In this document: piece after piece, positions 12,180 through 24,143 of the stretch
Position numbering within the stretch: position 1 is the stretch's first letter
How the letters are laid out: each line of letters opens with the position of its first letter
DNA from: Filosporella fistucella
Lineage: Eukaryota > Ascomycota > Leotiomycetes > Helotiales
Assembly (NCBI GenBank): GCA_030077755.1
Contig: JAQJZZ010000021.1
Coordinates: 62,001-126,000, forward strand
Length of the DNA: 64,000 bases
Direction: 5' to 3'
The notes under the pieces: model-generated
Seen by the model: the letters and a program-made list of their open reading frames with translations, nothing else
Told to the model about the DNA's origin: nothing
The model's database searches: none
Position numbers and translations under genes: made by a program

Positions 12180-13562
12180 GACTTCGTAGACACAGCACGC
12201 GACTACAATGATTGCGGGAAGAATTGAGGAGCTCTGGTACGCAGTACTGGATTGTGCTTTCAATGTAAATCAGGTCCAATGCACACTCGTGACAGCGAGG
12301 TATATAAGACAAGACAGGATAAAATGGAACAACAGGATTTAGAATTCGAGGTACAAACGATCAATATATATGAGAGTTGGTACTTGAGGTATTTGACGGG
12401 GTAAAATAGATGTGACGGCAAGTTTTCTGTTCTTGCAGCCAGCTGGAATGGGCAGGATCGGGGTAATATGCGGCTGGGACTGGTAAAACACACCCAATAT
12501 TTTCTGGTTGTTTGGTTTGGTTTGGTCTGGGTCGATTTGGTTCGAATCCTTATGATGAGAGGGAGAGAGGGGGAGGGGTAGCTTGGGTGTAGAGATAATA
12601 CCTATGATGTGCAGAGAAACCGGGTTCTGGACGTTATTGAAACTATACCGTAGTCCAGTAAAGTATTGGTGTACTCGGTATCCGTAAGCACCCGCACTGT
12701 AGATAGGTAGGTAGGTAGTCAGGGTAGGTAAGGAAAGTAAGGTAGACTACCTGCATAAGAACTGGAACTGGAACTGTTTGGTGAGGTGCTGGCGTGGCTC
12801 TGCTGTGCCACACCACTACCTCTGCACAAAGAGCTTACCTACCTTCCCGCGCTTCCTACTGTACTTTCAAGTGGTCAATAATATCAATACCTGGGTAGAG
12901 TAATCGGGTGAGTCGTCTTAACTGCTGCATGTCGCAAGGCTCAAGAGCTTGTCTGCATGCCATGGCTGATAAGGCGCCTGCGTCGGTTACCTTATCGAGT
13001 TTATGATGGCTTTGGAGTCCAATCAGTCTAGTCGACAGTACAAGTGCGCGAGCGGTCTGTTGGGTGCTGGCGCTGGGAGTTACGTGGTCATCACCAGGCA
13101 GCAGGTGCAACTTCGTACAGTACCAGACAGCTGCTCTGTGGACTGGACTAGACTGAACTGCAACCCGACTGCAATTCCCCGATCCATATTACATCTGAGT
13201 AATCCGACCTAGTCTCACGTTTTCGGGCTGCCAAAATTGATATTTTGTATTCTTGCATGTGATTGTTTCTTGCCCACAAAGTTTGTGTAATACGGACAAT
13301 ACGCTCAGTCCCTGTTCCAATCCTAAGCATACTGGACGGTCTGTGGTAAAGGCATCCAAAAGAAATTATACAGAGTTCTACAGGCATGGAACTCTGTATT
13401 TTTTATTTCCACCACAGCGCTGAGTAAGCGCTCTCAACTTGATCAGATCTATCTATATACTGCGATGTGCCATGAGATGGCTGCAGGCTCCTGTTTAGAA
13501 GCGGTCCGTTTTACACACATTAGAGTCAGGGCTGAGATCGTTCGATGCCGTCTTTCTACTAC
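12180..13562. other. Intergenic 1.4 kb with TAGG repeat
   Basis: Lies between the 723-aa gene start and the GCD7 stop, both minus strand. It contains TTTGG pentamer repeats near 12505-12540, the TAGGTAGGTAGGTAG run at 12704-12718 and a second cluster of TACCTACC near 12836, then unremarkable sequence to 13562. No exon with coding character was found on either strand. Confidence 0.5.
12704..12732. repeat. TAGG tetranucleotide run
   Basis: Three and a half TAGG units at 12704-12718 followed by GGTAGG spacers to 12732, about 525 nt upstream of the start of the 723-aa gene. It belongs to the recurrent TACCTA/TAGGTA motif set of this window. Confidence 0.7.
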
Positions 13563-14926
13563 CTAGAACACAGGATCTCCGCCACTGTCGGGATTGTTTG
13601 AAATAATATCCTCGGCTGGATAATGATCAACAATGATTGTGGGCAATTTCGTGCGAGGGCATGGTCCTCTATGGTTGCTGTCAATAAATGATCTAGCTTG
13701 GAGCAGGTTGATACTTACAGGTTTGTAATGTAGAGGTCGACCAGCTCTGGGGGAACGTAGACATTGGTTGGATTTTTAACTTCGAGAGAATCCACCCAGG
13801 CGCCGTCGTGACACCCAATAACTTTCCCTGGATTCCCATACTCGATCAATGATCCAGGATCCGCAGGCCATTCAGGGCTGAGCTGGAAAACCCCCGTGAG
13901 GACGATTACGGGTTTTGTGTGATTCTTTGCTGCCTTTGCTACCATTCGAGCACCAGCAGCCGCTATCACGCCGCCATTTGCGAGAACAATTTGTGACCCA
14001 AGAATGACTTTATCGACTTTCGGCATCATCGAAAACACAGCTGCATCAGAGGTTACTATAACAGAAATTCCAGCTGCGCACAAAGGCTTCAAGAAAGTCG
14101 CGGTGAGATCCTCGTTGATATCAGATGCGGTAAAAATGAGCTCAAATTTACGCTTCTCGGCAGCTTTCAGTAAGAATCTTTGCACACTGAGGGATGTAGA
14201 GCATGTCAGGATGACCTCGTTGGAGTGTATCTGTTCTTGAGCAAAGGCTGCAATTTGGTCATCAGCCTGGATGACTTCGTCGATGATCTCTTCAATGCCA
14301 GTCATAACTTCTGATTGCAAATTCGTGGTATCAGCAACGGCTTTAGCGGCCTGCCTCCCAGACGATGCCAGACTAGAAAGTGTTGGGATGGTGTTCATCG
14401 AATATGTACCAGAAAGAAGATTTAACATATCCTGACTAGGAGCATCAGAACTTTGCGGTGATTGTCGAGATGACAGTGGTGAGTTGCCGTTCTGGTCTCT
14501 TCTCGGGGATCCTATATTTGAGGCCGAATCACTGCCATCCTCTGCCCTATTCTCCTTTACTTCTTCCCTGATCAGCCGTAATACCCGATACATGGCATTG
14601 CCCACACCCAAAGCTTTTGGTTCGGCTTCTATCAAACGCTTTCCAACCGATTGTACACGATATATTAGTGTATCACCTGTAGCCCGGCTGCCACCTTCTT
14701 TGACGACGTATTGCAGAAGATGAGCTGTGGCTAGCGCGCATGACTTTGAGGTTCTTATCTGGCGCCGTTTGAGCAGTCTGCACTGTCATTAGTACTGCGC
14801 AGAAGAGAATTTAGAAAGGAGACCTTACGAGATCAAATACTCAATAGAAGACTCTACCGATGCGGTTCTTAAAGACTGCAAAAATACGCCTAGGCTTGGT
14901 TCATAGCCAGCTTGGGCGGAGAACAT
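13563..14926 (-). CDS. GCD7: Translation initiation factor eIF2B subunit beta
   Basis: Three exons, 14926-14829, 14777-13719 and 13677-13563, in phase; 423 aa. A regulatory subunit of eIF2B, the guanine nucleotide exchange factor for eIF2 and the sensor of phosphorylated eIF2 in general amino acid control. The N-terminal helical part reads SVESSIEYLISLLKRRQI. The Rossmann-like C-terminal domain contains VILTCSTSLSVQRFL, ASDINEDL, VDKVILGSQIVLANGG and the family signature YVPPELVDLYITNL. The third exon was added because the uninterrupted reading stops directly inside a GTAAGT donor; splicing the 41-nt intron adds a tail with DHYPAEDI, matching the DHYRxEDI ending of the family. A Ser-rich insert (about residues 150-190) is typical of fungi. 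Confidence 0.93.
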
Positions 14927-16091
14927 GTTGTTCACGCCTATCGGAATGATATTCGAGAGGGTAGATGCCGCTTGAGGAACGACGACGCTTTGCTAGCTTG
15001 ATTCGACTTGTCAGACTTGGTCATACCCAGATCTCTGGATCTCGGTAGTGGAGAAACAAGCATAGGAGTTTGCGCGATTACTTGGGGTGTAATTGTGGAC
15101 TGCAAAGATGAAGGACTCACAGAGAACGCTCACTGAATGGGAAGCGTGAACAAGACTTGAATTTGGATTTTGCCGCAGGAACAGTATGTCCTTTGCTGAA
15201 GATGGGCACTGCCGTAATTCAGGGCATGAGACTTCAATCTACAATTCAATTCAGCTTAAGAAAGCGAGAGCAGAGGATATGAGGATTATCGCGGAGTCAA
15301 CAACTAAGCAGTGTTCGAATATTCGCGTACCTATTAACTTACTCGTTCGGTACTTTGGGTGACTCTTCAGCCTCGTCTCTAGCATGTTTTTTTTTCTCTC
15401 GATTGAGCCACTAAATGTGTCCGTGCGATGAGGCCAGCGCGGGCATGTACGGTAGCTCTCAGCCTTAGCACCTCCGACTGGGTAGTACCTTGGTAGGTGG
15501 GTAAGGTATGGTGTCAGGGGGTGTTGCCCCCCAACTCCGTCGCAATTCGTATGATTCGCACAGCAGCAGACGCCTCAAAGAAGAATACTCATAAATGTCA
15601 GTCAATAATAGATAACAATTGGAACTGGTGATGGAATGGTAGCTGCATAGCGATGACCAAAATACACTTCTATGCGGTCAATTAATGCAACGAGCGATTA
15701 TTACTTATGAAATTGTAATATGTAGGAATTACCAGCAGCATGTTCCAGCATGTTGATGAAGTCGTCCTCCACACAAGCACAAGAGAGACACGGCGAGTGA
15801 CTTCTGAACCTCCGAGGTTGCTGACCTGATGTAATTGCTGCACCCGTATAGATATCAACAACCACAAATCTAAACACCACCTACCTTTGCATACTCAACA
15901 CAACTATACCCTACCTGCCACTTTTCCAACGATCGCAACCAAAACTTGCGTCATCTATTCCAGTCTGGACGGTCTCACTTTGATGCCATCTCGCTGGTGT
16001 TCTTGAGCGGCTGATCCTGATCCCAGCTCCCAGCAACTCAACCGTTTCAACAGACCACGCGAAAGTCTCTCTTCATGGCTTGGATAGGACG
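14927..16091. promoter_or_regulatory. Divergent promoter region GCD7 / NEM1
   Basis: 1165 nt between the divergent GCD7 (-) and NEM1 (+) start codons. A GGTAGTACCTTGGTAGG element at 15481-15508 sits near the middle, about 555 nt from one ATG and 580 from the other. A T-rich tract lies at 15387-15396. No tRNA or protein-coding exon is convincing; a 60-codon open frame just 5' of GCD7 (15120-14938) begins with GTG and is probably leader sequence. Confidence 0.5.
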
Positions 16092-17747
16092 ATGAACTCT
16101 TTGAATATCCTCTCGGCGCGAGTGTCGCCACCGCAGACCCCGACACCGTCGCGGAGCAATTCGTACGGCAATATATTTGGGTCGACTACTGCGACAGAGT
16201 CGAAGAGGAGTTCACAAGAAGACATAATCGATGAAAAGATAGACCATTCTGGGCATATTCCACCGGCCGATATTGATGACGGTGATGACGACAGGACTGT
16301 ACATGAAGATACTCCGCTGCTGGAAAAGGGATGGAACGAGGATCAGCTCCCTGAAGCTTCAAGATGGCTTATGATACCCCAAAAAATTACCATGGCGTTT
16401 ATTGATTCAATACGCTGGATATTTTCTACCCTAGCTGCGCCAGGCGTGTATCTTATCGCATACTTATACAACGAGAATGGGCACTTCGCGCCATTCTCAC
16501 AATTGCGAAAGCTGGGAAACCCACTCTCTAGTGGAGCAAGAAGAGCATCCACAACTCAAGCTCTGGGGCTTTCTTCTGCTGATGAGCTACACTCGGTCGG
16601 GAATCAATTTAATGGCAAGGTATTGTCTGGAAAACGTGGCTCTAAAGGAACAAGAGGTGTATCGTCAAAGTACTCTTCCTCAGGGCTCTCCTCAGAATCA
16701 GAGTCAGATAAAGACTTGGCTTTGAGCGAATCGGAGAAGTCCTTGCCAACGAGCTCTAGTCGTCATACGCGCTCAAAGTCACTTCAACCTTCAGATGAGA
16801 TAGCTCCCGCAAGACGCTCAATCCGGATCAAGCTCCACAATGAAGATAATTTGCGGCAACGGAAACACCGGAAAGCGCAGTCAACAAGCACACAGAGTAA
16901 CGGGGCTGGCGCCATTGCTGCGGGAGAAATATCACCAGCTACCTTGAAATCACCAACTTCGCCTGCTGCGTCACTTTCAATGACCAAATATCCACGCGCT
17001 CCAGCACCTCCGAGGCCACTGATACCTCGCCGCCAACCATCGTATACTCTACCCGAAGCACCGAGTGGTAGACTCACACAAAAAACTCTCATACTTGACC
17101 TCGATGAAACTCTTATTCATAGCATGTCTAAGGGGGGTCGAATGAGTACTGGTCATATGGTTGAGGTGAAGCTCAATCTTGGGACTGGGGGGAACACCAC
17201 TGTCCCTCAACACCCCATTCTATATTATGTCCACAAGCGGCCACACTGCGATGATTTTCTGCGGCGTGTGAGTACATAAGTGTGGCATATCTTAACATCG
17301 CTGACATTCAACAGGTCTGTAAGTGGTACAACCTTGTAGTCTTCACGGCATCTGTCCAAGAATACGCAGATCCAGTGATAGACTGGTTGGAACAAGAGCG
17401 CAAATTCTTCTCAGGTCGATACTATCGGCAGCATTGTACATACCGACATGGAGCTTTCATCAAAGATCTGAGCTCTGTGGAACCGGACCTGAGTAAGGTC
17501 ATGATCCTTGACAACAGTCCTCTAAGTTACCTATTTCATCAAGGTTTGTTGATTGTATGTTATTACATACCGAGACACTAACACGTGTTCAGACAATGCG
17601 ATACCCATCGAAGGCTGGATAAATGACCCGACAGATAACGATCTTCTTCACCTAGTGCCATTACTCGAAGGTCTCCAGTACGTTACAGATGTACGAGCGT
17701 TTCTTGCTCTCCGTGGCGGAGAAGATGGGAAGCATATAGCCCAGTAG
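16092..17747 (+). CDS. NEM1: Nem1-type nuclear envelope phosphatase (FCP1/SCP family)
   Basis: Exons 16092-17267, 17315-17543 and 17593-17747, in phase, 519 aa. This is the catalytic subunit of the Nem1-Spo7 phosphatase that activates lipin (Pah1) at the nuclear/ER membrane and so steers phosphatidate to triacylglycerol. The catalytic DLDETLIHS motif (DxDxT, Asp336 and Asp338) is followed by HILYYVHKRPHCDDFL-type core, VVFTASVQEYADPVIDWL and VMILDNSPLSYLFHQDNAIPI, all characteristic of Dullard/Nem1. One membrane segment lies around residues 98-122 (MAFIDSIRWIFSTLAAPGVY). The long Ser-rich linker between the membrane segment and the catalytic domain is typical of filamentous fungi. The last donor, GTTTGT, is unusual, but the join restores the conserved HQDNAIPI. 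Confidence 0.93.
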
Positions 17748-19410
17748 CGTCTTAATTCTGCTAAACAAATACTCATGTGTACAGCGAATGTTCCAGTCCG
17801 ACTCTCCGTGCATGTATTCATTGTGACATTGAAATATGGCGAGTGTCACTCTCACAGGAAATCTCTCGTTTGAACTTAGCAGTTTATTGTGGCGTTGTGG
17901 CGCGAGATTGTTTCAAGCTCGTATACGAGCCAGCCAAGTGCAGCTGTATTGTTGCTCCTGACGCTTTTCGCTCTCGGACCGTCATTTTATTGTCAGCTGG
18001 CCTCCGTTTTGCTATTCTCGAGACTTACTCAAATGGTGAGATGATTTATTTTTGCAGTTCTATCTATACGAGAGTCACAACCACAGCCTTCGACGTCGGG
18101 TGGCTGTGGGTGCAATTTCCAAGGACATTTTGTCTCAAGCACAGTGACCCAGGTACCTCTTAGCACACTGGAAATGCTTGATCTGATTTGCCCGAGAGTT
18201 GATTGCATTCAGTATCAATATACTCTGGAATGCTCTTCAGGGGTCCGCGGGCGGTGTCTGGAAGAAAAGGAACCTGAGGCGGGCCGCGCCGTCTGAATGG
18301 CTTTACCAACGTGGGACTTTGACGATCAAGCGGTCTTACATCATTCTCCACTACCCCATAGCCATAAATGGCTTGTCACTGTGTGCTGATGATCAGCAAT
18401 CAACACCAGCTACTACACTATTATTCTGCAGCGGCTACAATGGGGACTTGAAATATCACCCCCCAGGTCTCATCTCCACCAAATACACGCCTCTTCTGAC
18501 GGCATGCTGCCCGCTCAGCAGAACCACCAAGATTTCCTTATATCGTCCTACGCGTTCAGTATTCCGGTAGCTCTGGTAGTCCGGACCCCACCAGTTCGTT
18601 GACAAGAAACTACAGTTCTTCTGGCAGGCAGCCATGAAAAGCCCTTCGAGGGTTTTAATGAGTAAGTTGATGTTCAAAACTTAGCTCACCTATGAGTTCT
18701 TTCCTCGTGGAAGATTCCTGTGATGTCTTTGCACACGTTAATGTCTTCATTCTTGGTGGAGGGTTTGTTGATCGAAAAAGAAACGTGAACGGAAATCGAG
18801 GTAGTTCTTCGCTCCTTCTGCTCCGCTTGTTACGGAAAGCCTTTAGCACATCTACCGAAACCCAGACATTAGAGATGTTCTCAGCTCCTAGCTTTTCGCC
18901 GCGAGCCATGAGTTGATCTCCCTGCTTTCCGGAAATTATCTCGAGGTAAACTGTCTTATTATCAGATGGGTATAAGGAGAAGCTGATTTGAATGTATAGT
19001 ACCTATCCGGGGATTTTGTATCCCAAGGACCTGTGCCCAACATGGCCTTCACAAACATTCACAAACATTCACCTCAGAATTTGTTCTGGCTGAGCTGAAA
19101 GATTTTTAGGATCTCGTTGTCTCATACGCCATGAATAAAATATGCTGCTCAATTGAAACATGTCTTCTACGAGCTATTCGAACCGGACACACAGTGTCAA
19201 TCTCCTTTCAGCTTGTAGCTATCATCTGGATACGTTGCGATTTTTTTACGAGCTTGTACAACGCCTTGGCGATGAGGACTTTTCACCCAAACAACGTGAA
19301 TCCCGTTGCGTACCACCCAGTTATAAGTAGGGCCTTCCCTCCATACAACTTGGATTCAATTCAATCATCACTCATATCTAATCCGAAAGCTCGAGCCTGA
19401 AAGTCCCAAT
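17748..19410. other. Intergenic 1.7 kb, no convincing gene
   Basis: Between NEM1 and the 235-aa gene, both plus strand. Several short open frames exist, the best being 84 codons on the minus strand at 18909-18655, which starts MARGEKLGAENISNVWVSVD. None has homologue-like motifs or a splicing continuation that stays open. A ten-base direct repeat lies at 19051-19070. Confidence 0.45.
19051..19070. repeat. Two tandem copies of ACAAACATTC
   Basis: Perfect 10-nt duplication about 340 nt upstream of the 235-aa gene start; no function can be assigned. Confidence 0.6.
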
Positions 19411-20333
19411 ATGTCTGCAACCACTTACACCATCCAGCTCTTCAACACGACCAATATCAATAAGAGTTACATATTGTTCCAGAGTGTGCCAACCCCAAGC
19501 GGCAGTCCTGATTGCTTCAACAATGTCTATCAACGCTCACCTCTCATCGTCAGTGGAAATTCAAGCTGTAAGAAATTCTGCTCCCATCCTTCGAGCTTCT
19601 AGATTGCCTTTTGAATTCCGAGAAGTGCGGTTATCACGAGGCTGATAATGCTGATTCTATATTGTAGATGCAAAATTCAGCATGAAGAAAATTTTTTATG
19701 CAATTTACGGAACGTCTCCTATATCTCTAGCCAAAGGCGTAACGGTTACAACATGTAACGCCGCCAACGTTACACTCTCTAGTAATGATGGGTCACCACC
19801 TTCTGTCAGTGGTACACAACTAGCTCTCACCACCATTGACAATGATGGCCAAAACCCTACGTGGGGTGCACCATCTATGGCCCAGAAAACTATCCCAAAC
19901 GCATATGGGATAAGCTGTGACTCTAGCTTTGCCTTTCCAAACAACAGTAAGTCTGCTAAACCTACACATTCAAGTTTGAATTTACTAAGCAATGCTTGCA
20001 GACAATATTTGTATTGGATTTGGTGCTCCGGATCCCCATACAGGACAAGTTATTCCAGTCGCTACTGTTCCAGCATGGCCGTCAACGGAATTCTTCTTTG
20101 AACCGAAGGCAATTTACTTCATCGCAACGTAAGTTCTTCCAAGCAAGTTTTGGTGCGAGGACAGAATTCTGCTAAATTTTATCGGCAGAGGGACTTACAC
20201 ACCCGGGACTATTGTGAACATCACAGAACTGAATAATGTTCTGACCATTGACTTCACACAATTGCCAACTAACAATATCATCTACACACATTGCCCGGAT
20301 GGCACCTGGAAGACAGGTGCTCCAAGAAACTAA
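19411..20333 (+). CDS. Unrecognised 235-aa protein, four exons
   Basis: Exons 19411-19567, 19668-19946, 20002-20128 and 20189-20333; phases 1, 1 and 2 match at all three joins, total 708 nt. I do not recognise the family. The protein starts MSATTYTIQLFNTTNINKSY with no signal peptide, yet is rich in Thr, Asn and Ile with alternating hydrophobic residues, which suggests a beta-sheet fold. The last exon encodes GTYTPGTIVNITELNNVLTI followed by a conserved-looking ending HCPDGTWKTGAPRN. Canonical splice sites (GTAAGA, GTAAGT, GTAAGT) and a consistent frame argue for a real gene. It lies at the left edge of the metabolic stretch and in the same orientation as the 2OG oxygenase; whether they are co-regulated is unknown. 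Confidence 0.72.
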
Positions 20334-20975
20334 GAGTATTGAGCTCCGTTACATTTCCTCGGATTATGGTGAATGTCAGGTGTGCACTGGGATAGAAATA
20401 TGCGTTGGTGGATTTCACTTCGCAGGCAGCTTGGGGGGAGGGAGTATGGGGTATACATACTATAATTGTCATACGCTCTCTTCAATCGACCTGAATAGTG
20501 TTAGCCTCATATTATTTGAGGTGTACATATTTTAAATTGTATTATCTAGAGTACGAGGCATAATAACAGCCAATTTAGCATCTCCCTTGAGCTTCAACCC
20601 AGGTTATCACAGAATAATGCTACAGCGTCTACTAATAGTCGATACAGGCTTCGTATCAAAATGACTGATGACATAGCATCTCTGAGTGTCATCAGAAGCG
20701 TCAAGCCTGAATAAGGTGATAATACCAGGTTGTGTCGTACAGCCAGCACCGCCTCGATGGACCCCGAAAAGGAGTTAGCTTGGCACTCGCTTAAGTACAA
20801 GAGCTCCTTCGCCTCACCCCAGCCTCTTTACGTCAAGCCAACGCAATATCGACATCGAGGCGTGCAAAGCTGAGACAAGACAGTTCAAAACGTGTGAAGA
20901 CGCCGCAGAACTTGCATGCATATTTATTGACAATAGCTTCCATGCAACGTATCTTATGGCAAAACGAAGAGAGCG
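20334..20975. other. Intergenic, promoter side of 2OG oxygenase
   Basis: 642 nt between two plus-strand genes. It holds the 3' flank of the 235-aa gene and the presumptive promoter of the oxygenase gene. Upstream ATGs at 20894 and 20941 are out of the oxygenase frame or are followed by stops. Nothing else is recognisable. Confidence 0.45.
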
Positions 20976-22306
20976 ATGTCATCCCTATTCTCTATTCGTG
21001 GACTGAAGCTGAAGAAGCGAAAGCTCTCGGTCAAGGTGCGGGATCAGAGAGAGAGCATAAGCAACGAGAAGAACGAGCTTAGCCCTACCTTACCACCATT
21101 AAAACAGGTCATCTTACCTCGAGTTCATCCACATCATCACCTAGCTCTCAGCGATCAAGGCTGGACGACGATAGGACTATCTCAAAACCGAGACGATGCT
21201 CTCCATAGCAGCTTTTTGGAATTGCTCGAGGCTGGGGAGACATTCTTTGATCTCCCACAGGAGCAGAAGGAACAATACAGGACTCTTGAGGGAACCGAGT
21301 ACGATCAAATTCCTCTAACTCTACCAAACTCAAATGTCAAACAGCTTTTACACTATTACGTGGCTGCTGAATCGTGTCACGTTATCTCTTGATCACTATG
21401 CTGATATGATATAGGGATGGTTGGAGCGCCGTCCCTGGTGAAAAGGAGTTCATCACTCTTAGAACTCTGGACAACACGCCGGATGGACTAAGAAATCCTG
21501 CATCCCTATATGTATGCCCCTCTTTGCACTATCCGATTCCGAATATTATTGACAACAAGATAGTGGGCTGCAGCAGGATCCCTATTGAATGAGACTCTAG
21601 CTCGTGTGGCTGAAAGCATGAATCTGCCAGCAGATGCCCTCACGGCGTATTCGGAACCCTGTAGTAAATTGACTGATGCGAAAACTGCTACTATGCTGCG
21701 AATCTTTCGATATGAAGGATACTCAGGTCACGAGAGCAAAGTAGTAGCAGAAGGTGAGTCCAATATAAATTCCTGTTTCCCTAGCACATCTTGCAATGCT
21801 TACTATCCACCTCAGCGCATCGTGACCTTGGACTACTTAGTCTCGTTATTGGCGACATACCTGGGTTAGAAGTTTGGGACAAACATGCTGAGTTTTGGTT
21901 TCCAATCGAGAAGAGCTACAAATCACCAGCAGCAAGCCTACTTGTCGGTAGGCAATTGGAACGCCTCTCAAACGGGCGGTACATTGGAGGTGGTCATCTT
22001 GTAAGATCATACCCTGAGCCAGCAACCAAACGGGGTTTCAAAAAATCTGCTTCCAAAAAGAAATACCGGTACTCCATTGTCTTTGTCCTGAGGGCACATT
22101 CTCCGGTGCCTGTCAACACTGACGAATTGACCACCAATATCACAGGTGAATTCGCAAAACCAATTAGAGATATGACTGCAGGCGATCTTTTTAGGCAGAT
22201 CCATCGAGCACATTTCAATATCAATACCAATATACCAGAGAGGGAGGAACAAAGGAGAAGATTAGCAATAAAGCAAGAGGATCAGGGTTTTGGCACCACT
22301 CAATAG
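20976..22306 (+). CDS. 2-oxoglutarate/Fe(II)-dependent oxygenase (isopenicillin N synthase-like)
   Basis: Exons 20976-21298, 21415-21511, 21564-21753 and 21816-22306, in phase, 366 aa. Non-haem iron oxygenase of the DIOX_N/2OG-FeII_Oxy type: N-terminal region with FFDLPQEQKEQYRTLEGTE, double-stranded beta-helix core with AHRDLGLLSLVIGDIPGLEV giving the HxD iron ligands, and a distal His in NGRYIGGGHLVRSYP as the likely third ligand. The usual Arg-x-Ser of the 2OG site is not obvious (RYS before IVFVLR may serve). Relatives oxidise small molecules, often in secondary metabolism or amino acid modification; the substrate is unknown. The first join uses donor GTACGA, which is weak; it was chosen because it gives GTE|DGWSAVPGEKEF as in relatives. 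Convergent with the flavoprotein gene, 254 nt apart. Confidence 0.85.
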
Positions 22307-22560
22307 GCATTCCTAATGCATGAAATTTTAGTAGGGTTCTTCTCCTGTACTCGTTGGGGTTACATAATTATAAATTGAAAACATATTCGAACTGATATTT
22401 TAGAGAGCAGCATCCCACTGAAAGTTCGATTTCGATCTCATCTCGAGCACCTCTTCGTAACGTTTCACATGAGTTACACATCTTATGTTTTGACTACTGT
22501 ATGCTATCAAGGACTACCTACACATCCTTACCTATTCTGTTCATCTCACTTTACCACCAT

Positions 22561-24143
22561 CTACACTTTCTGGGCAATCGCCAAGCCAGCATCCCTTCCA
22601 AAAGCCATCGATCTCAGACAAGATGTTGCAGGTGGATACTCGTTGTAGAACAATCCTGTCAATTCCCCTGCTGCGTAAAGTCCAGGGATTGGCACATTGT
22701 GTGTACTGAGTACCCTCGAGTTCAGATCGACTTTGAGCCCACCATACGTGAATGTCAGGTGAGAAGTCATCGGAACACCATAGAACGGTGCCTTCACAAT
22801 AGGATTTGCCCAGTTTGTCTTATCTGGGTTCAATCCAGTAGTGGATTTGCCGTCAAGGGCCATGAGATTAAATTCCTTGTCGTTGACTGCAGCATTGAAT
22901 TCGCTGACAGTCTGTTCGAGCTTCTTGGGATCGAGCTTCAGCATCTTGGCAAGTTCTCCGATAGAGTCTGCTTTGAAAGGGGCAACGTTTGAGGTTTCAT
23001 AGACCCAACTTCCTTCAAACCTATCCATTATGGTCGCATCTGTGACAAAGTATGCTTCTTGGTTCTGATCACGCCATGTCTCCAGAGCGATCATCTCAAA
23101 GGTGGCGAAGAGATGGCGTTTACCTTCATCGTAGAAGCGTTTGCAGTCCTTATTTACCACGATTCCATAATTATGGCCCCATCTGAGTTCGTCAGCACGA
23201 TGTGCACCAAGGATGGGTCGTAACTGGATCGGATCACTTACACGACAGCATCGGGCTTTGTGGCTCTAGTATCGACCAACTCGCAATGCATCCCGTCAAA
23301 TGACCCGGCAGTGCCAGCGCCAACCTCGAGAGCCATATTAATTCCAGCTCCAGTGTTATATTTAAGACCGGGGGCAATAAGTGGGAGCGCGTGCGTGTTC
23401 TTTCCAATATACTTTGCCAGCATTTCTCTATTTCCCTCAAATCCTCCGCACGCCAACATGACTCCCTGCTTGCTGGGAATATCATACAGCAGTCCATCCG
23501 GCTTTCGAACCTTTACACCTGTGACTTGACCTTGCTCGTTTGTGAGAAGTCTCACTCCTGCCGTTTCCCAGTATACATCACAATTCGGGAATGAGGAGAT
23601 GTGCTTGAATAGATTCTGGATGATTGCATTTCCGCCGCCTTCAGGGAAGACAAAGTGTTGATCTGTTTTAAATTCCAAGAGCACGTTCTTTTCGTCATGG
23701 TGATTGAGTTGTCTACGGATATGTCAGCAGCGGTTTCGTGATGTACTTTCAGAACATGCCCAATGCTTATGGGAAATCATAGGAAATGATCGTGGTCCAA
23801 TATAGAATTGTGATTGTACTTACACACCATGATCAAGCAAGTACTGAGCCAACCCCGGAACCAGCTGTTCCAGCTTCTTACAATAATCCTCATCTGCCAA
23901 GCCGTTGGAAACGAGTCTCATTTCTTTGATCCAATCCGAATCGAACTTATTGTTTCGATCTAGGCGAAGATATGCCATTGTCCATCTGGAAGCACCACAA
24001 CGTTCGCCATTCTTGCCAGCCTCGATGATCGCCACACGCCCTTGTTTGCCGTCTTTTTTGCACTGCTCAAGAAAGTTGAGTGCAGTCATGCTTCCAGCAA
24101 AGCCGGATCCGACAACTACAAGATCATATTCGATTGGAGCCAT
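22561..24143 (-). CDS. FAD-dependent oxidoreductase, fumarate reductase/tricarballylate dehydrogenase type
   Basis: Exons 24143-23824, 23712-23242 and 23182-22561, in phase, 470 aa. The N-terminus, MAPIEYDLVVVGSGFAGSMT, is the dinucleotide-binding GxGxxG of an FAD_binding_2 flavoprotein, followed by IIEAGKNGERCGASRW. Further family marks are FPEGGGNAIIQ, VMLACGGFEGNREML, the C-terminal FTYGGLKVD and PGLYAAGELTGLFYNEYPPATS, which closes the FAD site. Bacterial TcuA oxidises tricarballylate and related enzymes reduce fumarate or other enoates; the exact substrate here is open. No targeting peptide is seen, so it is probably cytosolic. Its 3' end faces the oxygenase gene and its promoter follows the 5-oxoprolinase stop, in the middle of a group of catabolic enzymes. 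Confidence 0.87.

Noticed and set aside
12535..12560. tRNA B-box-like GGTTCGAATCC
   Set aside because: No A box or acceptor stem pairing in the flanks; part of a TTTGG repeat.
13715..13720. GCD7 stop at 13715
   Set aside because: The stop lies in a GTAAGT donor; the spliced third exon adds the conserved DHYPAEDI tail.
14938..15120. 60-codon frame just upstream of GCD7
   Set aside because: Begins with GTG, no ATG; probably leader or promoter, not an upstream ORF that can be supported.
17777..18163. Plus-strand 128-codon frame downstream of NEM1
   Set aside because: Cys- and Ser-rich composition typical of chance translation; starts inside the NEM1 3' flank.
18655..18909. Minus-strand 84-codon frame starting MARGEKLGAENISNV
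   Set aside because: A GTGAGC donor follows, but all nearby acceptors lead to early stops; no known motif.
19160..19185. tRNA B-box-like sequence on the minus strand (GGTTCGAATAG)
   Set aside because: Mismatch in the box and no cloverleaf around it.
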